Source: Azolla caroliniana (taxonomy: Eukaryota > Polypodiophyta). Taken from it: a DNA stretch of 64,000 nucleotides. Of the stretch, positions 49,597 through 61,147 are shown piece after piece; the first letter of the stretch is position 1; every line of letters starts with the position of its first letter. A program made the position numbers and the translations under genes. The DNA is taken from assembly GCA_043228905.1 (NCBI GenBank), contig JBHGNT010000001.1, positions 29,574,001 to 29,638,000 on the forward strand, given 5' to 3'. The notes beneath the pieces are model-generated. The model saw only the letters and a list, made by a program, of their open reading frames with translations, made no database searches and had not been told where the DNA came from.

Positions 49597-50450
49597 ATGA
49601 AGGGGTCGGATCTTGCGGAGGCCATGGCTTCGGCCGTGGATCGGATATTGAGCGCACGCGAGGGCACCTGCGCCCTCGACAGAGCCATTGAGGTGGTCGT
49701 CGGTACGATCGGCCGGTTCAGCGGAAAGGATGCCACGAAGTATTTGGCGTCCTACGGGGCAGAAATGTTGATGCGGGACATTCTGGAAGAGAGGTTTCTT
49801 GCCGGGTTCCCTCGAGTGGCGATGCCGAGCATCCATGCGGAGGTGCTCGAGGTACGGGCGGAGAGCCGTACCTGGGAGGAGTTCGAAGGCCGACTCCTAG
49901 AAAAATACGGGCTGGACGACGTGCTCCGGCTTTCGAAAAGGGACTTCATGGAATGGGTGGAGTCCCCTCGCAAGGGAAGAAACGCGTCGGCACTCCTCCG
50001 GGAGTTTGAGGAACGCTTTGCGCGCCTTTCGGCGCTTGACCGAACCGTTATGGATACGAGCCGGGTCCTACTGTTCGTCAAGTCGGTGGACGAGCGGGAC
50101 CGGGATCAAGTCGGCTCCGTGGTAGAAACCGAAGACGGGCTCACGACCGACTGGGCTGCGGTTAAGAGAGTCTGTGGCCGTTTCGACAAACAGCGAGAAT
50201 GGGCTGACAACGGGGCGGCCGGTGCGGGCTCTGTCACAGCAAGGAGGCTTGAACCGGCACCGCAAGGGCGAAGGGCAGAGACCCGGGAGTGGCTCGAAAC
50301 CGGTTCGGCTCCGACCGGCATGGTCAATGACTCGTCCGGAGGAGCAGCGCTGGAGGAGTTGACGCGGGCGATAAAGGATCTCCAGATCGCCCAGACTCAA
50401 AGGGAAGGCGGCGAACCGGCTCGCGACCGACGACCGGCAACCGGTCAACA
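49597..50450 (+). pseudogene. Element A gag (truncated)
   Basis: The frame begins MKGSDLAEAMASAVDRIL, 44 bases after the LTR end, and runs open to 50450. It contains the gypsy capsid-type region (YLASYGAEMLMRD, RTWEEFEGRLLEKYG, FEERFARLSALDR). It ends at RRPATG, just where the intact copy C continues into its CCHC zinc knuckle. From there it is joined out of frame to RT sequence, so the tail DHSERRNRTDHRRVRGG is RT read in the wrong frame. Confidence 0.88.
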
Positions 50451-51091
50451 GAGTGACCATTCGGAACGCAGGAATCGGACCGACCATAGACGAGTTCGCG
50501 GAGGCCTTCGCCGGAAGGTCGATTTACTCGGTCGGTGATCTGTACTCGGGGTACGACCAGTTCCAGCTAGCCGTGGAGAGCAGAGACAATACGACGATGC
50601 GAACTCCCCTCGGCCTAGTGCGAATGTGTACCCTGCCACAAGGAGGGACCAACTCGGTGGCCCACATGGTGAATGCAATGAACAAAGTTCTGAGGGATTG
50701 CATCCCGGACATCACCATGTCGTTTCTAGACGATATCCCGATCAAGGGGTGCCCGTTGGAAGAGAAGGACGAGACACTCGGGCTGGACGGATGCCGGCGA
50801 TTCGTGGCAACACACATCGACGACTGCGAGAGGGTTCTACAAAGGCTAGAGGGTGCGAGGCTCACCTTCTACGGGGAGAAATCGGCCTTCGGGCAATCAG
50901 AAATCCTGGTGGTCAGACACCTATGTGGACCATATGGCCGGAAGCCGTCTTCGGCAAAGGTAGAAGCCATCTCCGCGATGAAGACCGTCTGTAGCTCGGT
51001 TACGGAAGTTCGGAGGTTCTTGGGGCGTGCGCATTCTACCACATATGGATCCCGCATTACGCCCACGTTGCGGAGCCGCTATACGGGTTGA
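50447..51091 (+). pseudogene. Element A reverse transcriptase, C-terminal two thirds
   Basis: It begins at VTIRNAGIGPTIDEFAEAFA and includes IYSVGDLYSGYDQFQLAV (first catalytic Asp), MCTLPQGGTNSVAHMVNAM, and SFLDDIPIKG with the catalytic pair at 50723-50734. The catalytic box is FLDD rather than the usual Y-x-D-D. One G is missing from the G-run near 51022 compared with copy C, which shifts the frame after EVRRFLG. Confidence 0.9.
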
Positions 51092-51650
51092 TGAAGAAGG
51101 GGCGAAAATTCGAGTGGCGAGACGAGGACACGGAGTCGGTCCGGAAGCTGAAGGAGGCTCTTGCGGCAGCACCGGCGCTCCGGAAGGCTGTCTACGAGAA
51201 GGGTACCCCGGTATACATAACGGTGGATACGAGTCCGACCGGGATCGGATGGGTCGTCAACCAAGAAAACGAGGACGGCTTTCGGTTCCCGATCCGATTC
51301 GGCGCAAAGGTCCTCAGTGAGCGACAGCGAGGGTACGCCCAGGTTAAACGCGAACTCTGGGGTATCGTTTCGGCAGTAAAGGCCGACAAAGACTACTTGA
51401 TCGGGACAGAAGTGATTATCGAGACGGATTGCCTGCCAATTCTCGGCATGGTTTCCGGATGCGCGACACCGGACCTGGCGATGCTCAGGTGGATAGCGTA
51501 CATCAAGTCCCTGGACCCGGAAATACGACACATTTCCGGAAAGGACAATGCCATGGCCGACATGCTTTCGAGGGCGAGGTTTGATGACGAGGGCGGCATG
51601 GTTTCGGAGGACGAAGAAGTCGGCGTGGACTTCTTCGGGGCGGCGTACGT
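51088..51650 (+). pseudogene. Element A RNase H and linker, interrupted by insertion
   Basis: Contains TVDTSPTGIGWVV (first catalytic Asp), FPIRFGAKVLSERQRGYAQV, ELWGIVSAVK (catalytic Glu) and IIETDCLPIL (third Asp), all intact. It then reads SGKDNAMADMLSRA, the usual RNase H end. The reading frame runs into the insert at 51651 and stops at 51711. Confidence 0.9.
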
Positions 51651-52359
51651 TGTCGCGCCCTTCGGCTCTGGATCGTTGCGTGAGTCGGGTGGGAACCGCC
51701 GAGGTTTTTGACTAGGAGGAAGAGGAATACAACTTAAGGCTAGTTATGAATAGTGGAAAGAGAAGTAAGATAGCAATCTCGTGAATCCCACGAGTTTAGT
51801 GTAATTAAAACAATATTTAGATTATAAGAGCAATTAGATGGCAAAATTCGTGAATCCCACGAATATATTAGATTGATAAAAAAAAAACTTGTATATTAAT
51901 CAACAACCATATACATATTTTTCTCCTCCTTATATAAAGACGGAAGAGGCTAAGCATGGCTTCATGCTTTTTCACCTAAAGTGCCCATGCACACTAAATG
52001 TGCATGTGATGTTTTGTCATTTCCTAAATATAGGGCTCGTGCACGCTAGATGTGCATGAGTCACTTTTAATGTCACGCGTAAATAAAATATTCACACTCT
52101 AAAGAATACATGATTTTTACCTTTTAATAAAGGTATGTGTAAATAAAGGTCTTATACGTATTAAATCTATATTTATAACACTAAAGATAAGTTATTACAA
52201 TGGTAAAGTTGGGGTTTATCTACATGGAGGTGCATGGTTTGAATCTTGCCCTATGCACGTGATAAATTCTTTTGATATATTATTTATTTATTTATATGTA
52301 TCTAAATTCGGATATATTATTTTATGGTTTTCACGTAGTGTGTGGAATACACTACGACA
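51651..52359. mobile_element. 709-bp solo-LTR-like insertion with ACGT target duplication
   Basis: It is flanked by ACGT at 51647-51650 and 52360-52363. Comparison with uninterrupted copy C (GCGTACGTGACGACC) proves it is an insertion. It starts TGTCGCG and ends TACGACA, the TG...CA pattern and same 5-bp inverted termini as the gypsy LTRs. It has an AT-rich body, a TATA-type TTATATAAAG near 51930 and no coding capacity. It is most simply a solo LTR of another family or a very small LTR element. Five perfect or near-perfect hairpins lie inside (see findings). Confidence 0.8.
52190..52290 (+). other. tRNA-like pol III boxes (possible SINE piece)
   Basis: An A-box-like TGGTAAAGTTGG at 52201-52212 and a B-box-like GGTTTGAATC at 52236-52245, preceded by GGAGGTGCAT, are spaced as in tRNA-derived SINEs. 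A T/A-rich tail follows. The match is imperfect. Confidence 0.35.
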
Positions 52360-52363
52360 ACGT

Positions 52364-53765
52364 GACGACCGATGGGGCGAGCACTCCGGCACTTAACGGC
52401 TTCGACGAGAGAAAGTACGACGGCGAGTGGCTACACATCGGTGGTTTTTTGAGGACAATGACGCCGGATGCGTCATGGACGAAGGACAAGGCCAACCGGA
52501 TCCGGAAGAAAGCATACCGATTCTTTCTCCGGGACGGATACTTATGGAAGCACCCGAAGAAGAGGAACGGCGTCCCGCTCCGGGTGGTGGCGATGAAGGA
52601 AGAGCAGGAGGAGCTGCTGACGGCCTACCACGACAGCCCTTGGGCTGGACAACGTGGAACGTGGGCCACGTTCGAGAAGATAAAGGGGAAGTACTGGTGG
52701 TCGGGACTATAACGGGACGTGCATCGGTTCGTGACAACTTGCGAGAGCTGTCAGATGCACTCCATAGTCCGACATCGGGACGAGCTTCACCCTACGTACC
52801 CTCCGACCATCCACTTCAAATGGATGGTAGATCTGGTGATGATGCCGATGGGAGTAGGACAGATGCGGTATCTGGTCCTGGCTCGGGAAGATCTGACGAA
52901 CCAGGTGGAAGGCCGAGCCCTTCAGAACAAAACGACCGCGGCCGTATGTCGGTTCTTGATCGAGGACGTGATATGCCGGTACGGGTGCGTCGGGAAGATC
53001 GTGGCTAAGCGCGGGGAGTTGGACGCCGAAGAGGCCGAGGAACTGTTCGACCGGCTAGGAGTCAAGCTCTCGCTTACCACTGCGTACAATCCGGAGGCGA
53101 ATGGGAAGGTGGAGTGCGGACACGGACCGATCGTCAAGGCGTTAGTTCGGGCATGCGGAGGTCAAGTCGGGAACTGGCCGCGACTGTTGCCTTACGCGTT
53201 GTGGGCGGATCGAACTACGCACAGTTCGGTAACCGGATTCATGCCGGCAGAGCTCATGTTTGGGCAGAAGCCGATCATGCCGATGGAACGTACGATCTCC
53301 TCATGGGAAACCGTGGACTGGAGAGACGAGATGAGCCGGGAGGAATTGTTGGCGGCGCGCATACGACAGCTTGAGCGAAGACCGGAGGACGTGGAACAGG
53401 CTACGGGAAAGCTTCGGGTGGCAAGGACGAAGAACAAAGCCCGGTTCGACCGAACGCACCGTCTCCGACCGAAGAAGATCGAGGAAGGCGACTGGGTGCT
53501 AGTCTACGACAGCAGCCTCGACAACCAGCACCGAGCAACACGGCAGTTCGCAAGAAGGTGGTTCGGGCCTTACGTGGTACAAAACGCCAACGACAACGGG
53601 ACATACCATCTGGTGGAACTCGACGGTACGAGAATGGCGATACCAGTAGTTGGGAAGCGGATCAAAGCGTTCAAGAAGCGTCACGACGACGAGCCAGATC
53701 CGGTTGACCTGGACCGCGACGACGAACGATCCGAAACCGAGGAAGAACCGACGGGCGGGGAATGA
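52364..53765 (+). pseudogene. Element A integrase
   Basis: The frame before the stop at 52710-52712 gives the HHCC zinc-binding start (WATFEKIKGKYWW). After it come CESCQMHS and the DDE core: MVDLVMMPMG (first Asp), GKIVAKRGELD, where copies B/C-type sequence has ADRG so the second catalytic Asp is Lys (53007-53009), and NPEANGKVE (Glu kept). The GPY/F module RRWFGPYVV follows, then an acidic tail ending at 53765. No chromodomain is seen. The stop and the Asp-to-Lys change each abolish activity. Confidence 0.9.
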
Positions 53766-54208
53766 AGACTGGACCGGTTTTCTCCGTCCCAGCTCAATTT
53801 GGCGCATGCCGGTGGATGCGCGGTTAGGTGGGGGCGGATGTCGTGAAGAAAACCGTCCACAAGCGGAATCGGTGCACCGGAGCGTAGGAACCGGCTCTTC
53901 ATGCATGTACGTCTTATGTTGTACATAAGAGAGAATTAGGTACATAGAAGATCCTAGGTAGGTAGATTCAGTAGGTAGGAAGTTAATGGGAAACGACTCC
54001 TTTCTTGCCTATAAAAGGAGGGAGACGGGGGATCGCGGTTAGAGAGGACGAAGTGCTATCGTGTTGTCGGCCTAAGGCTTCTCTCTCTTCCATACTCCGT
54101 AGCTTCTTTCTGTGCAGGTTTTCGGGAGGCTCGCGCTGCTCTAAGGAATGCCCGAGTGCTTCCGGCCATAGCTCCAACCTACTCCTTTCTTTCTGAGCGT
54201 TTACGAAC

Positions 54209-54237
54209 GGTCCGATTCTTGCGTTCCGAATGGTCAC
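54209..54237 (-). other. Inverted 29-bp scrap of gypsy RT at the A/B junction
   Basis: The minus strand reads GTGACCATTCGGAACGCAAG and continues ATCGGACCG. This is the VTIRNA-IG block of the RT found at 50450 in A and 58160 in C. It joins the broken 3' LTR of A to the 3' LTR scrap of B. Confidence 0.85.
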
Positions 54238-54283
54238 GCGCGCTATGCACCGATTACGCTAAGGGACGGTTTTCTTCACGACA
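54238..54283 (-). mobile_element. Element B 3' LTR scrap
   Basis: On the minus strand it begins TGTCGTGAAGAAAACCGTCC at 54283, the LTR start, and continues for about 45 bases. It is joined directly to B's coding sequence just after KAYRFFLR, so nearly all of B's integrase is deleted. Confidence 0.8.
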
Positions 54284-54888
54284 CCGCAAGAAGAATCGGT
54301 ATGCCTTCCTCCGTATCCGGCTCGCCTCCTCTCTCGCCCATGTTGCGTCCGGCGTCATCGTCCGTAGGAACCTCCCGATTTGGAGCCACTCCCCGTTGTA
54401 CCTGCTTTCGTCAAATTCGTTAAGCGCCGGAGTGTTCCCTTTCCTCGTCGTTACGTTAGCCGACCCGAAGAAGTCCTCACCGACTTCTTCGTCTTCCGAA
54501 ACCATGCCGTCTTCGTCGTTGAACCTTGCCCTCGAAAGCATGTCGGCCATGGCGTTGTCCTTTCCGGAGATGTGCCGTATCTCCGGGTTCAGGGACTTAA
54601 TGTACGCTATCCACCGGAGCATTGCTAGGTTCGGCGTCACGCATCCGGAAACCATGCCGAGTATCGGCAGGCAGTCCGTCTCGATAATCACCTCTGTCCT
54701 GATCAGATAATCCTTGTCGGCCTTGACCGCCGAAACGACACCCCAAAGTTCGCTCTTAACTTGGGCGTACCCTCGCTGCCGCTCGCTCAATACCTTCGCC
54801 CCGAACCGGATCGGGAATCGTGCGCCGCCCTGGTCCTCATGACTGATTACCCACCAGATCCCGGTCGGGCTGGTGTCCACCGTTACGT
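54284..54888 (-). pseudogene. Element B RNase H and linker
   Basis: The minus-strand frame starts with VTVDTSPTGIWWVI (immediately after the insertion site of C at 54888) and continues through FPIRFGAKVLSERQRGYAQV, IIETDCLPIL and SGKDNAMADMLSRA to KAYRFFLR. RNase H catalytic residues look intact. The upstream half of the element resumes at 61811, on the other side of C. Confidence 0.88.
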
Positions 54889-55589
54889 TGTCGAGGTATT
54901 CCTCGCGGATGCGTGGAATGAGGTGGGACCTCGGGGGTCCTGTACCGAAGAGCAAGGGAGAAAGGAGAGGGGAAGAGACCCACGAGGTGTGAACGTAGAT
55001 TCACAGGGACACGGCCCTTCGACACGAAGACGCGAATGGGACAGGGACACAGAGAGACACGAATCTATGTATGTATTAACAAAGACAAACAACAAGACAC
55101 GAAGTCGGTTACAACCGAACAGGCCGGCGAACAGATGCCGATGCCTGGTCGCGAACGCTCAGAAAGGAAAGAGTAGGTTGGAGGTGCTGCCGGAAGCACT
55201 CGGGCATTCCTCAGAGCAGCGTGAGCCTCACGAAACCTGCACAGAAAGAAGCTATGGAGTATGGAAGAGAGAGGAGCCTTCGACCGACAGCCCGACAGCC
55301 CGACAACACTTCGTCCTCTCTGATTCCGCGATCCCCACCCCCTCCTCGTCTTCCTTCTTTTATAGGCAAGGAAGGAGCCGTTTCTCATTAACTTCCTACC
55401 TACCGAATCTACCTACATAGGATCTTCTATGTACAACATACGACGTACGTTCATGAAGAGCCGGTTCCTATGCTCCGGCGCACCGATTCCGCTCGTGGAC
55501 GGTTTTCTACACGACATCCGCCCCCACCTAACCGCGCATCCACTGGCATGCGCCAAATTGAGTTGGGACGGAGAAAACCGGTCCAGCCT

Positions 55590-57566
55590 TCATTCTCCGC
55601 CCGTCGGTTCTTCCTCAGTTTCGGATCGTTCGTCGTCGCGGTCCAGGTCAACCGGATCCGGCTCGTCGTTGTGACGCTTCTTGAACGCTTTGATCCGCTT
55701 CCCAGCTACCGGCATCGCCATTCTCGTGCCGTCGAGTTCTGCCAGATGGTACGTCCCGTTGTCGTTGGCGCTTCGTACCACGTAAGGTCCGAACCACCTT
55801 CTCGCGAACTTTCGTGTCGATCGGTGCTGGTTGTCGAGGCTGCTGTCGTAGACTAGCACCCAGTCACCTTCCTCGATCTTCTTCGGTCGGAGCCGGTGCG
55901 TTCGGTCGAACCGGGCTTTGTTCCTCGTCCTTGCCACCTAAAGCTTTTCCGCAGCCTGCTCCACGTCCTCTGGTCTTCGCTCGAGTGCCGTCAACAGTTC
56001 CTCCCGGCTCATCTCGTCTCTCCAGTCCACGGTTGCCCATGAGGAGATCGTACGTTCCATCGGCATGATCGGCTTCTGCCCAAACATGAGCTCTGCCGGC
56101 ATGAATCCGGTTACCGAACTGTGCGTAGTTCGGTCAGCCCACAACGCGTAGGGCAGCAGCCGTGGCCAGTTCCCGACTTGCCCTCCGCATGCCCGAACTA
56201 ACGCCTTGACGATCGGTCCGTGTCCGCGCTCCACCTTCCCATTCGCCTCCGGATTGTATGTAGTGGTAAGTGAGAGCTTGACTCCTAGCCGGTCGAACAG
56301 CTCCTCGGCCTCTTCGGCGTCCAACTCCCCGCGATCAGCCACGATCTTCCCGACGCACCCGTACCGGCATATCACGTCCTCGATCAGGAACCGGCATACG
56401 GCCGCGGTCGTTTTGTTCTTAAGGGCTCGGCCTTCTACCTGGTTCGTCAGATCTTCCCGAGCCAGGACCAGATACCGCATCTGTCCTACCCCATCGACAT
56501 CGTCACCAGATCTACCATCCATTTGAAGTGGATGGTAGGAGGGTACGTAGGGTGAAGCTTGTCCCGATGTCGGACTATGGAGTGCATCTGACAGCTCTCA
56601 CAAGTCGTCACGAACTGATGCACGTCTCGGTACAGTCCTGGCCACCAGTACTTCCCCTTTATCTTCTCGAACGTGGCCCACATTCCACGGTGTCCAGCCC
56701 AAGGGCTGTCGTGGTAGGCCGTCAGCAGCTCCTCCTGTTCTTCCTTCATCGCCACCACCCGGAGCGGGACGCCGTTCCTCTTCTTCGGGTGCTTCCATAA
56801 GTATCCGTCCCGGAGAAAGAATCGGTATGCTTTCTTCCGGATCCGGTTGGCCTCGTCCCTCGTCCACGACGCATCCGGCGTCATTGTCCTCAAAAACCCA
56901 CCGATCTGTAGCCACTCGCCGTCGTACTTGCTTTCGTCGAAGCCGTTAAGCGCCGGAGTGCTCGTCCCATCGGTCGTCACGTACGCTGCCTCGAAGAAGT
57001 CCACGCCGACTTCTTCGTCCTCCGAAACCATGCCGCCCTCATCATCAAACCTCGCCCTCGAAAGCATGTCGGCCAAGGCGTTGTCCTTTCCGGAAATGTG
57101 CCGTATTTTCGGGTCCAGGGACTTGATGTACGCTATCCACCTGAGCATCGCCAGGTCCGGTGTCGCGCATCCGGAAACCATGCCGAGAATTGGCAGGCAA
57201 TGCGTCTCGATAATTACTTCTGTACTGATCAGGTAGTCTTTGTCGGCCTTTACCGCCGAAACGATACCCCAGAGTTCACGTTTAACCTGGGCGTACCCTC
57301 GCTGTCGCTCACTGAGGACCTTCGCGCCGAATCGGATCGGGAACCGAATGCCGTCCTCGTCTTCTTGGTTGACGACCCATCCGATCCCGGTCGGGCTCGT
57401 ATCCACCGTTATGTATACCGGGGTACCCTTCTCGTAGATAGCCTTCCGGAGCGCCAGTGCTGCTGCAAGAGCTTCCTTCAGCTTCTGGACCGACTCCGTG
57501 TGCTCGTCTCGCCACTCGAATTTTCACCCCTTCTTCAGCAACCTGTATAGTGGCTCCGCAACGTGG
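55590..57566 (-). pseudogene. Element C RNase H and integrase
   Basis: RNase H is recognisable (MDTSPTGIGWVV, ELWGIVSAVK), but the third catalytic Asp is His (ETHCLPIL, 57198-57209). Integrase has CESCQMHS, MVDLVTM, VADRGELD and NGKVERGHG, so its catalytic triad is kept. A one-base loss near 56490 (ATGGGGTAGG where A has ATGGGAGTAGG) shifts the frame. A stop falls at 55938, and a 12-bp deletion removes an RIRQ-type block. It ends with the GPY/F module and an acidic tail at 55590. Confidence 0.9.
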
Positions 57567-57568
57567 GC

Positions 57569-58936
57569 TTAATGCGGGATCCATATGTGGTAGAACGCGC
57601 ATGCCCCCAGGAACCTCCGAACTTCCGTAACCGAGCTACAGTCGGTCTTCATCGCGCAGATGGCTTCTACCTTTGCCGGAGACAGCTTCCGGCCATATGG
57701 TCCACATAGGTGTCCGACCACCAGGATTTCTGATTGCCCGAAGGCCGATTTCTCCCCGGAGAAGGTGAGCCTCGCATCCTCTAGCCTTTGTAGCACCTTC
57801 TCGCAGTCGTTGATGTGTGTTGCCATGAATCGCCGGCATCCGTCCGGCCCGAGTGTCTCGTCCTTCTCTTCCACCGGGCACCCTTTGATAGGGATGTCTT
57901 CTAGAAACGGCATGGTGATGTCCGGGATGCAATCCCTCAGTACCTTGTTCATTGCATTCACCATGTGGGCCACTGAGTTAGTCCCTCCTTGTGGCAGGGT
58001 ACACATTCGCACTAGGCCGAGGGGAGTTCGCATCGTCGTAATGTCTCTGCTCTCCACGGCCAGTTGGAACTGGTCGTACCCCGAGTACAGATCACCGACC
58101 GAGTAAATCGACCTTCCGGCGAAGGCCTCCGCGAACTCGTCTATGGTCGTTCCGATTCCTGCGTTTCGAATGGTCACTCTGTTGACCGGCTGCAGGTCTT
58201 GAATGAAGCGTATCGTTCCGTTTTTCTTTGGTACGGTAAACCATCGGTTCGAGTATGGGGCACTTGACGGTTCGAGAATGCCCATATCTACTTTCTGCTT
58301 CAATAGCTCCATCAACTTCGGGATGTGAGCTCTCGGTACCGGAATCGGCTTGAGATTCCACGGCACATGCGGTACTGTGAATATCACCATCGGCTCCACG
58401 ATCGTCGGGTCTACGCACCCGATCTCTTCTGGTGAGAATGCGAAGGCTTTCCCGTGCCTTCCGAGCATTCTACGAAACCGATCTTCCTCCGCCGGTAGTA
58501 GGAACCCGCCCCCACCGATCTTGAGCTCTCGGAGCGTCCCGTCGGTGAAGGTGTGTCCTATGCAGGCCGGATCTCGTAAACTGGGGTCCGACGCCACCCC
58601 TCTGATTCGGGACTCGCTGCCCTCCGGTAAGGGTGCCGCGACCGGCCTTACCTTCCGGTCCACAGTCTTGTACTTCGTGCTAACTCGGGCTATCTGATCC
58701 GACTCGAGCCCCTGACTGAAGTCCGCGATGACTTCGTACATCTCTTCGGAACATACCGGTATCGTCCGGTCTTCGTTAAGGTCTTCTCCGGCTATCTTCC
58801 GCAGCATCCCCAAGGTGTCGTCGAAGGAGACCGCCTCCACGGCTCCGCTGATTTCCTCGTCCGGGCCGAGGACTCCGCACGCTCGAAGTCGCTCCTCCGC
58901 CCTTGCCCTTTCTCGGCCAACGATGCCGACTATCAT
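57569..58936 (-). pseudogene. Element C reverse transcriptase
   Basis: An open frame of 455 codons. It contains the linker, then VPWNLKPIPVPRAHIPKLM, ILEPSSAPYSNRWFTVPKK, FIQDLQPVNRVTIRNAG, YSVGDLYSGYDQFQLA (first Asp), LPQGGTNSVAHMVNAM, PFLEDIPIKG at about 57896-57910, and EVRRFLGACAFYHIWIPH. The catalytic pair is E-D, not D-D as in A and B. The frame ends in a stop where A has a Tyr codon (TAC to TAA) at 57569. Confidence 0.92.
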
Positions 58937-59041
58937 ACATCCTCCGTCGTCGGAGAAGCAAAATTTCTTGCCTATCGTACAAGCTGTGGGGTCTTTCCCG
59001 AGTGTCTGGACTGTCTCGGCCCCACGCCTTGGCAGCCCTCT

Positions 59042-59725
59042 CTAAAAATTCTCCCGGTTCTCGCCACCGAGGGATTCGCGGTTTCGCTCGTGGTTCGGTC
59101 GCACCGTCAGAAATTGGACCGAATGGCGCCCGTCCTGGCTTTTGACCCTCGCGTAGGCTGAACCGTTGTCCAGCACTTTGGTCTCCATCCGCGCCGCCGT
59201 GATGTATGGTTCCCCTAATATGACCGGGTGCGAGGACGTCTCCTGTACGAAGAAATGCTGGTCAATCTCGACGTCGTCGATCTTGACTCGCACGTTCGGG
59301 CAGGCCCCATGCAGTTCCTCGGTGGCGCGCGTCGCCGCCCGTATCTTCCACCCGTGCTTGGTGTTGATCGGCCACTTTCCCTTCTTATAGAAATCCATGG
59401 ACATCAGGTTTATTTCCGAACTGTGGTCCACCAATGCTACCACCGGTTCCTGAACATCTCCGATCTTTACCGGGGTCTCCGTGGTCGCTCGGGCCCAGTG
59501 TGGCCTCGAATAGTGGCTCTTCGCACACTCATCTGCCAGCGCCGAGTCGTCGATGTGCGTCGTCCGCACCTCCACCGGTCTCTCCGGTTCCGTCTCCGTC
59601 GACAGCCTCTTCCGCTTCACCAAGTCCACAATGGAGTCGTGGAACTCCTTATTAGCGATCCCTAGCACCTCCCGTAATGACAACTCCACTTTGCTGTCTA
59701 GGATCCGTTCTTCTAGGACCTTCCG
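59042..59725 (-). pseudogene. Element C protease region
   Basis: It contains VELSLREVLGIANKEFHDS and an aspartic-protease-like site, VVALVDHSSEINLMS, where D-H-S stands in for the usual D-S/T-G. Then KHGWKIRAATRATEELHG, HPVILGEPYITAARM and VRPNHERNR follow. The spacing from flap-like to C-terminal blocks fits a gypsy retropepsin. The frame ends at 59042. Confidence 0.8.
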
Positions 59726-59827
59726 TAGGTCCGTGGTCCTTTCTATTTCCGTCCCCAGTCGGTATCCACCCTTCCTGGGGTTATCTTGCGTGCTGGACCC
59801 ACCGACATCATTCCGTCGTTGCCCGAA

Positions 59828-61147
59828 TCAGGTCTCGTATCGTTGTGAGGGCCCGGCCGATCCGGCTTTCCCCGCTCGTTTGTCTTCTACCAGAGCCTCG
59901 TAGTTTCGGTAGGCGGCTTCTACGAAGCCCGTCTTCTCCTCGACCGGGTCGCTCCACCCGGTTACTTCCCGGACCCGTTTCTCGGCGCGGTCCGCTTTGT
60001 CTTTCCTCAACCGTGCGCCGGCGAGGCCTTCCAGCATTGCCGACCAGAATCCGTCTTTGCTCTCCTTTCGGGCCTCGCTGCCCCCGACCCGAATGCCGGC
60101 CGACGCCGAGTAGTGGATGGCCTCCACGTGTCGGGCCGCTGCCTCTTCCATCAGTCTCTTCATACCTCCTCGCCCGTCGTTTCGGTTTAGGGCCCTTCTG
60201 GTGTCGCCAGCATGCACCCGGCCTTCCCATAGGTACACCACCCGGTCCCTCAACGCCTCTGCAAAATTGCCGCAGTCCTTCCGAATGTGGCCGACCTCGT
60301 CGCACCACATGCACCTGTTCCTTGTTGCCGGCCGTCGGTCATGAGCCGGTTCGCCACCTTCCCTTCGAGTCTGGGCGATTTGGAGGTCCTTTATCGCCCG
60401 CGTCAACTCCTCCAGCGCTGCTCCTCTGGACGAGCCATTGACCTGGCTGGTCGAAGCCGGACCGGTTTCGAGCCATTCCCGGGTTTCTTCCCTTCACCCT
60501 TGCGGTGCCGGTTCAAGCCTCCTTGCTGTGACAGAGCCCGCACCAGCCGCCCCGTTGTCGAAACGGCCATAGACTCTCTTAACCGCAGCCCAGTCGGTCG
60601 TCAGCCCGTCTTCGAATTCCAGCAAGGAGCCGACTTGATCCCGGTCCCGCTCGTCCACCGACTTGACGAACAGTAGGACCCGGCTCGTATCCATAACGGT
60701 TCGGTCAAGCGCCGAAAGGCGCGCAAAGCGTTCCTCAAACTACCGGAGGAGTGCCGACGCGTTTCTTCCCTTGCCGGGGGACTCCACCCATTCCATGAAG
60801 TCCCGTTTCGAAAGTCGGAGCGTGTCGTCCAGCCCGTATCTTTCTAGGAGTCGACCCTCGAACTCCTCCCAGGTACGGCTCTCCGCCCGTACCTCGAGCA
60901 CCTCCGCATGGATGCTCGGCATCGCCACTCGAGGGAACCCGGCAAGACGCCTCTCTTCCGGAATGTCCCGCATCAACATTTCTGCCCCGTAGGACGCCAA
61001 ATACTTCGTGGCATCCTTTCCGCTGAACCGGCCGATCGTACCGACGACCGCCTCAATGGCTCTGTCGAGGGTGTCGGAGCCCTCGCGTGCGCTCAATATC
61101 CGATCCACGGCCGAAGCCATGGCCTCCGCAAGATCCAACCCTTTCAT
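59828..61147 (-). pseudogene. Element C gag with CCHC zinc knuckle
   Basis: It starts MKGLDLAEAMASAVDRIL at 61147. A G-to-T change turns a Glu codon into a stop at 60740-60742, and a small deletion near 60560 and a stop near 60494 follow. The zinc knuckle CMWCDEVGHIRKDC (CX2CX4HX4C) lies at 60272-60313 and would bind genomic RNA. It is followed by a charged region to the stop at 59828. Confidence 0.9.

Larger units (their letters stand above)
48939..54208 (+). mobile_element. Ty3/gypsy element A (defective, interrupted)
   Basis: The 5' LTR is 48939-49553 (5' end truncated; TATA box CCTATAAAAGG near 49077; ends CTCGACA). The putative primer site TTGGTGAACCCGACGTGAA is at 49556-49574. Then come gag, a fused RT fragment, RNase H, integrase split by a 709-bp insert, a purine tract AGGTGGGGGCGGA at 53826-53838, and a 3' LTR from 53839 (TGTCGTGAAG) cut at 54208. 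GC content is far above the host DNA. Zinc knuckle, protease and N-terminal RT are deleted. A frameshift near 51022, a stop at 52710 and a lost integrase Asp make it dead. Confidence 0.9.

Noticed and set aside
51651-52359. Helitron or CACTA interpretation of the 709-bp insert
   Set aside because: A terminal hairpin and a CACTA word occur near the right end, but the ACGT duplication and TG...CA ends fit an LTR and not insertion between A and T or a 3-bp TSD.
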